64,000 nucleotides of DNA from Semisulcospira habei (GCA_036245525.1 BTPG01000008.1:34426850-34490849); one strand, 5' to 3'; counted from the first letter of the stretch, positions 22,788 to 33,769 are shown. Notes: generated from the sequence alone by a model not told the origin. Program-made: numbers and translations.

Positions 22788-23523
22788 ACACATATGCGCG
22801 CATCTCCAAGAGGCATAAATCCTTATGTGCCCTGAGGGCGCATGAACATCTATGCCTCTTGAGGATGTTTGAAGCGCGCGCATGCACTCACGCACATGCA
22901 CACGCATACTCATACACACACATCGACGCGCTTTCAAAAGAGCATGCAGGTGTACTTAGTATAGCATGTAGCTAGGTAAAGTCAACCTGATTTCACACAC
23001 ATTATAGCAAGACTGAAATTGTACCGTGAAATTCTAGTTGTGTCACCATTTTCGCAAGTCTTGAATAAACGGCGAAACTCATATCACGTTAAATATAAAA
23101 TTACGTAAAAAAAACAACAAAAAAACGTCATGACAAATGACGTTTGACAAAACCAATGACACATATGCGCGCATCTCCAAGAGGCATAGATCCTCAAGTG
23201 CCCGGAGAGTGCATGAACATCTATGCCTCTTGAGGATGTTTTCAGCGCGCGCATGCACGCATGCCGGCTCACGCACACGCATTCACACACATCGACGCGC
23301 TTTCAAAAGAAAATGCAGGTGTACTTAGTATAGCATGTAGCTAGGCAAAGTCAATCTGATTTCACACAAATTATAGCAAGACTAAAATTGTACCGCGAAA
23401 TTCTAGTTTTGTCACCATTTTCCCCAAGTCTTGAAGCGAAAGCAAATCTCATATCAATATAAAATTACGTAAAAACAAAAATATTCGTCATGACAAATGA
23501 CGTTTGACAAACCAATGACGCGT
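22788..23523. repeat. Tandem duplication of about 370 bp
   Basis: Two head-to-tail copies begin at about 22788 and 23159 (CATATGCGCGCATCTCC). They share GACGCGCTTTCAAAAG and GTGTACTTAGTATAGCATG, and each carries one 55-bp hairpin of the CTATGCCTCTTG family. Confidence 0.88.
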
Positions 23524-23739
23524 ATGCACTGCGCGCGCCCCTTACAGAGTTCACTATGACGAATTGGCACATCTGCAAGGCTTTTTCAAATGGAGATATT
23601 TCAACATCAGAATCAAGTCAAAAGACAAAAGCTAGAGACCCTTGACAGCGAAGACAGCTCTCATATAGAAGGGACTTTGTGGGTTATGGTGCATCCCATC
23701 TTTTTTTTTTTTTTTTTTTTTGCTGTTTGTTGTACAGAT

Positions 23740-23945
23740 AGCGTTGCATTTCAAGCGTAGAACTGAGCCGAGTTATCGTCAAAGTTAAAGGCAACGTGTA
23801 CTAGAAAGGACTCTCCTGCGTCTAAACGAACCATAGCTAGGGCTTATTAGCTTTTCGCAACCACCTGAGATAAATGCTTCTTTGAACGGTTACGACAGTA
23901 GTATAACTGTGACAACTGGCCATTGTAAAATTCCCTATACATTTA
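23740..23945. repeat. Dispersed repeat, copy C
   Basis: This matches the second half of the repeat seen at about 430-620 (GTCTAAACGAACCATAGCTAG, CTTCTTTGAACGGTTA). Confidence 0.65.
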
Positions 23946-24065
23946 CTCACGTAGTACTGGCATCTGACGATTGCCTGGCGGCATGGTGTTTATAAATCTA
24001 TAGGCACTTGCTATACACACGTATCAACAAAACATTACCTGTGGCAACTGTATTGACGAACCAAA

Positions 24066-24145
24066 GAAATGCGACGTCATTCGAGTCATCGGAAACACTT
24101 CAGTGTTTCCGATGACTCCAATGATGTCGCATTGCTTTTGCTCGT
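24066..24145. repeat. Fold-back repeat, GCGACAT/TTTCCGAT family
   Basis: A near-perfect 80-bp palindrome: AATGCGACGTCATT, GAGTCATCGGAAACACT and their complements. Confidence 0.85.
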
Positions 24146-24296
24146 CGGTATATTGTAGTTTTCTCATATAAAGTCAATACGAGTGCCTGTGTGCTATGTT
24201 CGCTCTTGGGGCTGTAATTCGGACACGACGTAGCGTGAGGCAAGTAGTGAATATAAACACAGAGTCACTTGTTATACACCCTTGTAATGTTATTAA

Positions 24297-24488
24297 CCCC
24301 TTCACTTCCGAGAAAATGTGAACACAATCCAACAGCAAGACATAGGTCCTCATGAGCCCCGCAACTGCGGGGGCTCATGAGGATCTATGCCTCTTCCTGC
24401 GGTTTCTTGGACATTTTTGCCGGCTTTAGGTCGTTAAATGAACAAAGATTTCAGACACAAAAATGTACGTTCAGTAGCGGGGAAGGGG
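24297..24488. mobile_element. Complete TTAA MITE carrying the GCAAGAGG hairpin
   Basis: TTAA at 24293-24296 and 24489-24492; ends CCCCTTCACTTCCG and GGAAGGGG. The hairpin is at 24335-24394. This copy shows the hairpin family is the core of a 192-bp TTAA-flanked element. Confidence 0.87.
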
Positions 24489-24771
24489 TTAAGAACGTCA
24501 ACCGTTTGCATTACCCCCATATACACACACTCGTGCGTGCAGTATGTGCAACAAACACTGAAATACCAATGCCAGTCAGTATTTACTCGAATTGGGCGTA
24601 TTCGCCACTACTCGCCGCCCGACTGTGACCGGCTTTCAGTATGCTTGCAAGTCATTTACACCTGTCTAGAAATCTACTCAGTGTGTCCATTCTGGCGGAC
24701 ATGTTTACATACGGCACTGGCTGGCATATCGGTCTGTATACTGACTTGCCTATACGAAATCTGCCGTTATG

Positions 24772-24872
24772 TGGCAAAAGCCTTCAAGTCTATTTTGGAG
24801 AAAAGCGACATTTTCATTGTATAACAATGAAAATCTCGCTTTTCTCAAAAATGGACAAACTGGCTTTTGTTA
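24772..24872. repeat. 100-bp palindrome
   Basis: GGCAAAAGCC, GAGAAAAGCGACATTTTCATT and their near complements meet at GTATAAC. A related half lies at about 8810-8875. Confidence 0.75.
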
Positions 24873-25554
24873 TATAACTGCAGAGACAGTTGTACTGACT
24901 TGCCTATGCGAGATACAATCGTGTACACACACACAAATACACACACACACACACACCTGGTCTATCCGCAACATTACGTACTTCAACGACTTGACAGTCC
25001 TGAGCTCTCTGCTTTCTACACATAAAGTTACACCAGTGCCACTACTGACAAAATTAACTTATGATATATTTTTTAAAATTATTATACCGTACAAATTTCA
25101 ACGCACTGAGCGGCGGACCACGCAGACAACACAGTACCGGGATACATTCAAGTCAGCAGCGGCGAGAAGTCCCAAATGTGATCTAATGTCTCTCAATGAC
25201 AAAATGCCCTATATGTCCTCCTGAAACTTGTCCCGTTCTCGGCATCAGTATTTACAGACTACTACCTCACACTCTACACTGCACCCAATAAGTAATACTA
25301 CAAAGACTGAGGCATTTCGCTAATCAGCTTTGATAAAAGTTCATCTTACCGTGTGCTCTTGCAGCCCAACGCGGTGTAAATAGTTGACGCGGGCCACTAT
25401 CAACACTGTAATTTTTCACTGCATAGCGTCTACCCCCTCCAGGAGCAACAGGACACTGCTTTGTGTTGACAGGCGTACTCCACGGTATACAGTCACACGA
25501 TTAAAAACCCCACCTCCCTCCGCAAGAGGGATCACTAGCCAGTCGAACTGGTAA
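24873..25554. other. No gene seen
   Basis: The longest plus-strand ORF through here (24769-25224) crosses a palindrome and a (CA)n tract and resembles no family. Confidence 0.5.
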
Positions 25555-25710
25555 GCAAGAGGCGTAACTTCTCGTGAGCTTCTGCGCCTATTCTGATGAG
25601 GCATAGATTCTCATGAGCCCCTGCGCTCGTTTTCATTTGCGGGAGGCATAGATTATCATGTGTCCCTGCGCCTGCTGGCGAAGGAACACATGATAATCTA
25701 TTCCTCTTGC
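25555..25710. repeat. Nested GCAAGAGG hairpins
   Basis: Three left arms (GCAAGAGGCGTAACTTC, GAGGCATAGATTCTC, GAGGCATAGATTATC) precede one complete hairpin ending CTCTTGC, as if hairpins had inserted in or duplicated within each other. Confidence 0.75.
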
Positions 25711-26087
25711 AAATGCAAAGAAAATCCCAACAAAAGAAGAAACACGGCTTAGAAACGACCATTACAACACAATAAAGTTATCATTAGGCATACGGCAAAC
25801 ACTTAAGTATACAAATGAATCAGTTGCTATCTCGGCCGCACACACAACAAACAAACATATGTAGCTCATTGTGAACTTGTATGTCTATTTCAGTGAACAC
25901 TAACACAGTACACTTCGGATATTAAAAAATCGCCAGGGGACCCACGTTTTCTTGTTATGTCCGTTTGTAAGTTTCTTGTTATGTCCGTTTGTAAGTGCTT
26001 TGATAGAAAGACCGCAATCGGGACCTCTATAAAAGTGTTGTTTTGTCCGACCTTGTTAGAAGCGAAGTACTGAGACTTCACCCTTTC

Positions 26088-26298
26088 AGCCCCAAGGTCC
26101 CATTTCTCAAATTTTGGACGCGGTGTTGCCTAACGACTATGTACCAGTTCCAGGAGATGGCTTGACCATGATATTAATGATAATTCAAGGGTAGTGCCAG
26201 ATTAGCTTGGCGCCTTCAGGCGCCAAGCTAATCTGGCACTATCCTTGAATTATCACGGTCAGGCTATCTCCTCCTGTAGGGATCCGGGGTTAAAAGGG
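26088..26298. mobile_element. AGCTTGGCGCC-family MITE
   Basis: Left end CCCTTTCAGCCCCAAGG without TTAA; right TTAA at 26299-26302. The palindrome is centred near 26214. Confidence 0.82.
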
Positions 26299-26854
26299 TT
26301 AAACTGCGTTGTAATTGTCTTTTCTAAGCGTGTGCTTTGTTCGTTTGCGATTTTCTTTTCGTTTTACACGTTTGGCAGTCACCTTTTTGCTCTGGATTTA
26401 TCTTGCAAATAAAAAGTGGGCTCACGAGACCCTATGTCTCATGCAGATGGAAGGGCCTAACCGAGGGACAATATACAGGTAATACCGTAGTAGAGCGTGT
26501 CACGCTGTGACCTACATTATATGGGATTTCACGCTACTGCATGAATACCTGTACTTGCCTTTCACTTTTGCATTGTGGAAATTGTTAGAACGTATACTTT
26601 CACACCGAAGAAACTGTTATTTCAGCTCTGTGCGTGAACTGACAATAACAGCTCAGTGTTATGTCCGCAGTTGTAGTGTCCGGCGGATTAGACTGGCACG
26701 TGGGAAGACCAATGGTGTCTGGTTAGCTTAGTGCCACAAACTTCACATTAACCCATTACACTCTGAGGCTGATATAAAAACACACACACATTTGCTTCTT
26801 GTCCTATGAAGGCTACCATCACAGATCAGGAGATAGATCAACCCATGGACATGG

Positions 26855-26925
26855 GGACGTAGCTTAGTGATAAGACACTGCGCTGGCAGTCCTAAGTGCG
26901 CACGTTAAAAATCCCATTACCACTA
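26855..26925 (+). mobile_element. Possible tRNA-related SINE head
   Basis: GGGACGTAGCTTAGTGATAAGAC resembles a tRNA 5' half with an A box; the B box downstream (CACGTTAAAAATCCC) is degenerate. It is not a functional tRNA gene. Confidence 0.35.
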
Positions 26926-27136
26926 TTCGAAAAGAGAAGGCCCGGTAGGGCCGGTGAAATGGAAACAGAAATATACCACTGACATGCACCGAAGTTAATA
27001 GTAGGGTGGAGGTTTGCACATAAAGTAGCGCGGTAGCAGTAGGCTTTCAAAGCTTCAGCTTCCATCCCTACGGCGCCTTGAACATCTTTAATTAGATGGA
27101 TATTGGCGCCTCGGAAATACCATACTATACCATAGG

Positions 27137-27308
27137 GGCCTGACGAGTGGTACTTGGAATGATAATGCAAACCCGCTGCGCTAGCGCGTGCGCACGGCCA
27201 CCGCGTAAATAGCTCAAGTCAGAATTCTGTATTGTTAATTGAACTAGAGGACACGGTGGCGCAGCGGATTTGCATTTAGTCAAAGCACCACTCGTCCGTC
27301 AGGCCCCT
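27137..27308. mobile_element. Fold-back element, second copy
   Basis: Same order of arms (GGGGCCTGACGAGTGGTAC ... GCACCACTCGTCCGTCAGGC) with a diverged centre. Confidence 0.78.
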
Positions 27309-27591
27309 ATGGATCAACCGTTTTAGTTCAAGTGGTCCCTTTAACTATCACAGTCAAATTGATTTTAAGTAGTGTATCAGGATGAAAAGAATTAAGATAT
27401 CATAGTCGATCCATGTTGTGCAGTTGGCGCTAGGGCTGAAAGAGGAAACTGGTGGTTTACAGCAATGGCTATTTATTGTAGTTGATCGTATTTCATGTCG
27501 GCGTGACAGCTATTATCCGCATACATCTTGTCAACACTGGGCCCAGTGGTGACGTTTGGACGTACACATTCGCGGAGAAATTAAATTAACC

Positions 27592-27702
27592 CTTTTAATT
27601 GGGTGTCGGCAGCGGTTTTGCTTGAATCATCGTGACAAACAAAAAAAAAACCAAAACAACAACAAAAAAAAAAAGAAAAACGCTACGGACACGCAGAGTG
27701 TT
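27592..27702. mobile_element. TTAA-type palindromic MITE, degenerate
   Basis: Left AACCCTTTTAATTGGGTGTC and right GGACACGCAGAGTGTTAA with an A-rich insertion in the middle. Confidence 0.6.
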
Positions 27703-28462
27703 AAAATGAAAAAAAAACTCTGACAAGAATTCTTAGGACAGATAGAGTACTGTTGCTCGTCACAATGAGAGGAATGTCGTCGGGTACGTGCGAACACTGA
27801 ACGGGTAGAATCAAGTGGCTGATAATGGTGTGCTGGTATCCTACTGGGGTAAGAGGTCTGCGGTGTTAGGGGTGAGGAACTGTTGATAACAAGCTAGGGC
27901 GGGTGGATAGATGAGATGAGGGGTAGGGATGAGTGTAGTGCTCGGAAGTATGAGGCTATTTTACGAGTGGCAAAATTTACACGAGCATTTGTAATGGAGG
28001 GATTACAAATGGCAATAATTACTAGAGCAGTTGTAAAACTTGACCGTAAAATACACACTCATATTAGTGATAATGGTTCATTTACAACATAAGAGAGCGT
28101 CTATAAATGAAAGTGTGCCTACGACCTGTGAGAGATGGAACGGCTATGTTTATAGTTCAATGGTAGTGACAGATTTGCTTGGCACCTTGCGTTACAGGTG
28201 AAGTAACCAGCTGACCATAAGCCAGCAGTGGCACTGTTGATGGTGCATTATCCGAGTCAACGCTAACAGTGTTTGCAAGAACAGCATTGGTCACACACAC
28301 CCACATGCATACACACGCACACCCCATCATTCAGATTCACTGATTCAGACTGGTGTGCCAGATGTACCTATTTTTGAATGGTTAAGAAATCTGTAGACCG
28401 TTTGATTCTGCCCCGAGTTTCACTCCCTCTATGCGGCCGAGAAAAGGTGAACCCAATCCAGC
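27703..28462. other. No gene seen
   Basis: A half AGCTTGG palindrome at about 28150-28190; otherwise unique-looking. Confidence 0.5.
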
Positions 28463-28529
28463 TGCAAGAGGCATAGATCCTCTTGAGCCCCCGCAGATGC
28501 AGGAGCTCATGAGGATCTATGCCTCTTGC
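28463..28529. repeat. GCAAGAGGCATAGAT-family hairpin
   Basis: Near-perfect copy; the longer MITE closes with GGCAGTGAAGGGGTTA at about 28632. Confidence 0.86.
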
Positions 28530-28631
28530 TGACACCACTCTATCTCCATGTCCCTTTAACGACTGGGGTTCTTTAACATTGAATTAACAAAGATATCAGA
28601 AACAGTCTGCATTCACTGGCAGTGAAGGGGT

Positions 28632-28818
28632 TATCATTCTCAACCCCAGTGCTGAAATTCCCCTATTTGTGAGTTGCCCTCTCAAGACGGTAAACCAGTT
28701 TAGAAGACAGATCGGCTTTGATAGTTCAAGGGTGGTGCCACAATAGCTTGTTTTGGAACCACCCTTGAACTATCATGGCCAATCCATCTTCTATGTTAGT
28801 GTATCAAAGCTGAAGGAA
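28632..28818. mobile_element. AGCTTGGCGCC-family MITE, diverged
   Basis: Right TTAA at 28819-28822; arms around TAGTTCAAGGGTGGTGCCA with a shortened centre. Confidence 0.75.
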
Positions 28819-29003
28819 TTAACTGCCAAGCATCAACGTCACCAAGTGCAATTAACGTACTTGCTAATTTATTTTTACCTTTGTAAATCAGTAAACATGT
28901 CAACAAACAGAAAAGAGAGCATAGACGGAAATGTGCAAGCATCATCTGTGAGGATCCATATCATTTGAATCCCCCCCTCCCCCCCCCCTCCCCCCCTTTT
29001 AAC

Positions 29004-29090
29004 CCTTTGGAATGCAGTAGCATTGTTTGTCAATGTGATATCTGCAGGAATCACTGCGACAAAATGCACCATCAAATATCAAAGGGGTAA
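29004..29090. mobile_element. TTAA-type palindromic MITE, degenerate
   Basis: Left TTAACCCTTTGGAATGCAGT and right ATATCAAAGGGGTAA, with diverged arms around ATCTGCAGGAATCA. Confidence 0.65.
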
Positions 29091-29387
29091 CTTGAGGAGC
29101 AGAATAATGATATTCCTCACCCAAACCCAGTGACTGTATGAGTGAACACATCAGACCAACCACTCACACTTTTACAGCCTTTTTTGTTGTTGGTTTTGCA
29201 TTTATTGCTTTGCTGAAGGGGATTAGTTATAGAGTGCAAAGACACAACCAGTACTCAAAAAATGTTTCTAGTCAAATGCTGAAATAAAAGAAAGCTAACA
29301 ATGCTATGGTCCAACCAGCCCTTTACTGCCGCTGACCACAACTACACGTCTTTTCCACCAAACAGTATCATCAGTAATAATAATAAT

Positions 29388-29803
29388 ACATGGTATTTAT
29401 ATGGCGCATTTCTCATATTTATAATATAACTCAATGCGCAGGACATAACCGCGAACTGAACCCAACAAGCACGCTAAGTGAATCACGCGCATTCCCTCAC
29501 ACACTGTACATAAACACAGAACATTCACGTGGTGCTAAGGGCAAGCTCAAGCGAGCTACTGAAGTTTTTGGAAATTTAAATCATTTTTTATATTTTTGAA
29601 ATTTGATTAAGTGGACTGAAATTAATACCAAATCCGTGGGGGAGGAAAGAGCCGGAGTACCCGGAGAAAGAACCCCCGACGGTCCGCCCGAATTAATGAT
29701 GACACTTACTAGAGGAGAAAAGTCCAACGCTGGAACCGGGTATCGAACCTCGCAACTCTTGCATTGGTGGCAGACGCTTTTACCGCTGCGCCACAGACCA
29801 CAG
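29388..29803 (-). mobile_element. tRNA-derived SINE
   Basis: Read on the minus strand from about 29803, the head has an A box (TGGCGCAGCGG, complement of 29782-29793) and a B box (GGTTCGATACC, complement of 29739-29749). The body ends in a GCGCCATATAAATACC region and a (TAT/TTA)n tail near 29380-29390. It sits inside a TTAA-bounded MITE whose ends are near 29318 and 29819. Confidence 0.8.
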
Positions 29804-29879
29804 TAGCAGTCAAGGGGTTAAACAAACATAAATCAACAGATGTCAAACATCCACTAACTTAACAAATTAACCCAATTAA

Positions 29880-30060
29880 CCCCAAGGTTTCCAAAATTTT
29901 GCATGTGTCACCCAATGACTATGTACCCGTTGCAGGAGATGGATGTACCATGATAAATCAAGGATAGTATCAGATTAGCTCGACAACTGATAGCACCAAG
30001 CTAATCTGGCACTACCTTGAATTATCATGTTCAATCCATCTCCTGCAGTAGTGTGTCAGA
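29880..30060. mobile_element. AGCTTGGCGCC-family MITE, 3' truncated
   Basis: TTAA at 29876-29879; the palindrome is centred near 29990; the right end stops after GTAGTGTGTCAG without TTAA. Confidence 0.75.
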
Positions 30061-30120
30061 AATAATATTATTACAATACAAAAACATTTCTTTGAAGTTA
30101 GGACGGATCTGATAATCAAT

Positions 30121-30943
30121 AACCCTGTGACTGCTGCTGACAATACCACTCATCGGAAAAGACACATAGTTACTCATGGACAGACAAAAGTTAGATCCCC
30201 TGCCCCCGCCTATCAGGCACCCAATCGCCAGCCCACAGAGAAATACGCAGGTATAGAATAAGAGAAATACGCATGTATAGAATAAGACGATCATTTCCAT
30301 CCTCAATGAATGGATCAGGTCTCTTATATAACCCATGTCTTTCTCCGGAACTTAGGAAGTGGGCAGGAGAAACATACATAAACAAACATGAAGGTGCGCT
30401 ACTATATGTGGTCGGGTAAATACCCTGATTTCCCACAGTAGATGCACAGAACATTACACAACAATGTAACGATACAAATTTGCCTCGAGTTATAGATACT
30501 CACAAACCAGATAGGTGAGGCTAGCGCTGGCAGAATTGTATGCAAACCAAGGGGAATCACAGCGCTGGACAGACAACAGTTAGATCCCCTGCCCCCACCT
30601 ATCAGGCACCCAATCGCCAGCCCACAGAGAAATACGCAGGTATAGAATAAGATGTAGTAGCGCACCTTCATGTTTGTGTATGTATGGGTTATCGAAGAGA
30701 CCTGATCCATTCGTTGAGGATGGAAATGATCGTCTTATTCTATACCTGCGTATTTCTCTGTGGGCTGGCGATTGGGTGCCTGATAGGCGGGGGCAGGGGA
30801 TCTAACTGTTGTCTGTCCAGCGCTGTGATTCCCCTTGGTTTGCATACAATTCTGCCAGCGCTAGCCTCACCTATCTGGTTTGTGAGAAGACATAGTTACT
30901 CATCTTTCACCACCGAATGGAAACAGCAGTAGGAGTCAAGTGG
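30121..30943. mobile_element. Large TTAA MITE containing the 154-bp inverted repeat
   Basis: The left end (AACCCTGTGACTGCTGCTG, with ATAA in place of TTAA) and the right end (complement of CAGCAGTAGGAGTCAAG before TTAA at 30944-30947) form imperfect inverted ends. CACATAGTTACTCAT recurs inverted near both ends. Confidence 0.65.
30499..30886. repeat. 154-bp inverted repeat, one mismatch
   Basis: Positions 30499-30652 and 30733-30886 are reverse complements with a single difference seen. The 80-nt spacer and a third partial copy at about 30178-30410 are related, so the locus is a rearranged set of inverted and direct copies inside a TTAA-ended MITE. Confidence 0.92.
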
Positions 30944-30947
30944 TTAA

Positions 30948-31486
30948 CAAAAACTTTCAAACATGCACACAATCATTTGATTGTCATGCAGTAACAATAT
31001 TTCCGTTTCATTTTGATGTAGTCAATAAATTTACATGTAATAAAAATAATAAAAAGCTGCGTAAATAAATGAGTGCTTATCACAAGTGAAGTTTTGCAAA
31101 CTAAAGGCAAATGTTTATGAATATGACATCTAAACCTCATGCCATCAAACAGTGATGACCAAAGTCAACAGAAGTTCATAAAAGTTCATAAATCTATCAA
31201 CAACAAACAATCCAAAAAATTCTGAACTGATCAATGTGACCAAGAGTTTGAGTATGCTGAAAAGTGGGACTGAATATTAGTTCACACACAAACACGAATG
31301 GTATTTTTCAAAATGATAAACGGATTGATATAAAAACAAGTAAGTGATATTTTTCAAAAACAATGCATGGATCTAAAAACAAGTTCATACGTGACTTTGT
31401 CATCCATGGACGGATTATGAACACAATCTTCACAGGGATTTTGGGACGGATATCAACACAAATATGTGTAGGATTTGCTTTCTTCA
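30948..31486. other. No gene seen
   Basis: AT-rich unique-looking sequence with several AATAAA motifs. Confidence 0.5.
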
Positions 31487-31690
31487 CAATACTGCAGAAC
31501 CTGTCTTGAGTGACCACCCTTATGTGAGATCACCTGTCATTAACGACCATCATTTAGGTGGCAATAGCCACCTAAATGATGGTCGTTAATGACAAGTGAC
31601 ACTTTTCACCCTTCAAGACTTTTCTTGACAGAGCAACCTTCTTTAAAGACCAAGGTGATTACTCAAAACAAGTTTTACTGTATCTCAACT
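31487..31690. mobile_element. Dispersed repeat with CAGAACCTGTCTTGAG head
   Basis: The inner palindrome at 31535-31600 (GACCATCATTTAGGTGGC and complement) is near perfect; the end is CTCAAAACAAGTTTTACTG. Confidence 0.78.
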
Positions 31691-32038
31691 ATGACTATCA
31701 TCACAGTAAACATGCAGCATTCATCCTAATTCCTTCACCATCAATGGCTAGAAATATTTTTGAAACCAGAGCAATTTCACCATCTGATAACCTCATGCGG
31801 GGGCACATGAGGATCTATACCTCTTGCAGCTGGCTGGTATTCCCTGTGTTCCCACAGTGGAGGATACATTAACAGATGCAATCTCAACAAAACCTTTCTT
31901 TGCAACATTCATTTAGCATTTCATCTATAACAGTCACATTTCATAATGACAATTCAATAATACTTTTTATGAACCCCAACTAGCTTAAACAGATTAAACA
32001 GCTTGTTCTATCAAAATAATCTGTTTAACTCATTACGC

Positions 32039-32235
32039 CCTAAAGACGAAATTATCAATTTTTTTGTAGATGTCCTCCGAGGTCTATATCACAGTTCTGG
32101 AGACAGATCGACCATGATATTTCAAGGTTGGTGTCGGAATAGCTTGGAGCCTCGAGGCGCCAAGCTATTCTGACACCAACCTTGAAATATCATGGTCGAT
32201 CCACATCCTGTCGCAGTCTTTCAGGGCTTTATGGG
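32039..32235. mobile_element. AGCTTGGCGCC-family MITE within a 40-bp direct repeat
   Basis: TTAA at 32035-32038 and 32236-32239. Outside these, about 40 bp containing AAACAGCTTGTTCTAT and AAAATAATCTGTTTAA are repeated on both sides (about 31990-32034 and 32240-32279). Confidence 0.83.
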
Positions 32236-32279
32236 TTAAACAGATCAAACAGCTTGTTCTATTAAAATAATCTGTTTAA

Positions 32280-32861
32280 ACCAACAGTTTCAGTTCAGTC
32301 ATGGTGAAACAAACTCTGGCAGTAAACAAGTCAGCTTCTTCTGAGGTAGAAAAAATCTGTAACACTTCATCCATCAGCCGTACATATATGTCTGTTGAGG
32401 TGCTAGCATCTTTGGAAACTATGATCCAAGCCATACAACAGTGAAGCGTACTCTGTATCCTCTTGCATGATGGACCCTGTTTTATCATGCCACTCCTCAA
32501 CTTTTCTTCACCAAGAAGGGGGAAAAAAGGAATGAAAAAGAGCTGAAGCCTTGAGCCGACGACTTGAATGATATTACTCCTGTCAAACTAGCAAAAAGGC
32601 GCATGAGACATCACTTGTATCAAGTTATTTGCCCCGGAGTGCCACCAAAAAGAGGTCAACCATGGACCTTTTGTTTCATTATGGTGAAATCGAGAATAGA
32701 GTACTTTTTCTGTGGCCTAACACTGTGGACTCTACAAAGAATCTTATCCCAAAGCTGGCTACAAGAAGTGTTGCATTAAAGTTTAATGAAGTATTTGTAA
32801 TACCCTGAACAAAATCATGGTAAACCATAGAATGTCAATTTGTATATCTTCATCACATTTA
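32280..32861. other. Unidentified sequence, possible decayed coding piece
   Basis: A 74-codon minus-strand ORF (32276-32500) and a 71-codon plus-strand ORF (32564-32779) look non-random in composition but match no family I know. Confidence 0.35.
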
Positions 32862-33002
32862 CAGCAGAACCTGTTTCGAGTGACTACAATTATGCGAGAT
32901 CACCCGTCATTAAAGACTATCGATGACATGAGACCTTTTCTGTCCTTCAAGACTTCTCTTGTGAGGGCACCTGTCTTTTCAAACAACCTTTTTCTTGCCC
33001 CC

Positions 33003-33033
<31 letters not shown>

Positions 33034-33065
33034 AAAAAGTTGCTCAAAACAGGTTTCACTGTACA
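32862..33065. mobile_element. Dispersed repeat with CAGAACCTGTTTCGAG head
   Basis: Third copy, with a C-run and A-run (32998-33038) before GCTCAAAACAGGTTTCACTG. Confidence 0.75.
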
Positions 33066-33099
33066 GTCAACTCAGACACACACTCATAATGTCACATTT

Positions 33100-33318
33100 A
33101 TCATGCTGAGACCAAAGGATGAAATTCCCAAATCTGCGGGGATGTAATTTGTAGACTACATATCTATGTAGTTCTGGAGATAAAATAACCATGACAGTTC
33201 AAGGGCGGTGACAGTATAGCTTGGTACCTGCAGGTGCCAAGCTATTCTGGCACCATCCTTAACGACATGTATAATGGTCCATCAATATCTTTTTGTGGTG
33301 TATCAGGGCTGTAAAAGC
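33100..33318. mobile_element. AGCTTGGCGCC-family MITE near the NPHP3 3' end
   Basis: The palindrome is centred near 33228 with CAGTTCAAGGGCGGTG on the left; right edge near TTAA at about 33319. It lies within 120 bp of the NPHP3 stop and may be part of the 3' UTR. Confidence 0.7.
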
Positions 33319-33435
33319 TTAACAAAACAAGACTGGCACATTGTTGTAAACATGAACAGCAGTTGTTCCAACAAATATGCAAATAAAAATCAGCATCAAC
33401 ACACAAATAGCAGTCAGCCACACATACAGCAACAG

Positions 33436-33579
33436 TCAGACTTGCATGAGATTCTTCACAGTGGAGTTGGTGTCGCCACTAGAGCTGCGCCGTGACAAAC
33501 CTTTCGGAGGGTAGGTGACCTCGTGTTCCTTGATGTCAGTCGCTCGTTTGTAGTAACGAGCAGCAGTCTCATAATCTTT
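33436..33579 (-). CDS. NPHP3: NPHP3 homologue, last coding exon and stop
   Basis: This terminal exon has 47 codons plus a TGA (complement of 33436-33438). The acceptor is TTTTTGCAG above 33579. It finishes the last TPR (DYETAARYYKRATDIKE) and adds a tail containing SRRSSSGDT. Vertebrate NPHP3 ends in a very similar SRHSSSGDT tail as I recall it. Kinesin light chains do not end this way, so this exon is the best evidence for the family. I found no confident polyadenylation signal in the first few hundred bases downstream. Confidence 0.88.
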   Translation of the reverse strand, partial: KDYETAARYYKRATDIKEHEVTYPPKGLSRRSSSGDTNSTVKNLMQV

Positions 33580-33690
33580 CTGCAAAAATACATCAAAATT
33601 TAAAAAAAAAACATGATTCATAAATTCGTAACTCTGAACAGTTTGATGGAGCTGATCGCTGCCTCTGGCAATCTGTATGTGAACTTTTAA

Positions 33691-33765
33691 CTCATTTGAG
33701 ACATGCTGCAGCCAAACGTGCTGCAAAAAGCAGCATATCAGAATGCAGCACCCATCTGGAATGTG
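33691..33765. mobile_element. GAGACGTGCC-family MITE
   Basis: TTAA at 33687-33690 and 33766-33769; ends CTCATTTGAGACATGC and GGAATGTG. It lies in the last NPHP3 intron. Confidence 0.72.
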
Positions 33766-33769
33766 TTAA

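Noticed and set aside
24438..25224. Plus-strand ORFs of 128 and 151 codons
   Set aside because: They cross a palindrome and a (CA)n run and show no recognisable domain.
29739..29793. Functional tRNA gene
   Set aside because: A and B boxes are present but the cloverleaf is not kept and a SINE body follows.
32276..32779. Possible host exons downstream of NPHP3
   Set aside because: No splice pair or known motif; I could not support them beyond open frame.
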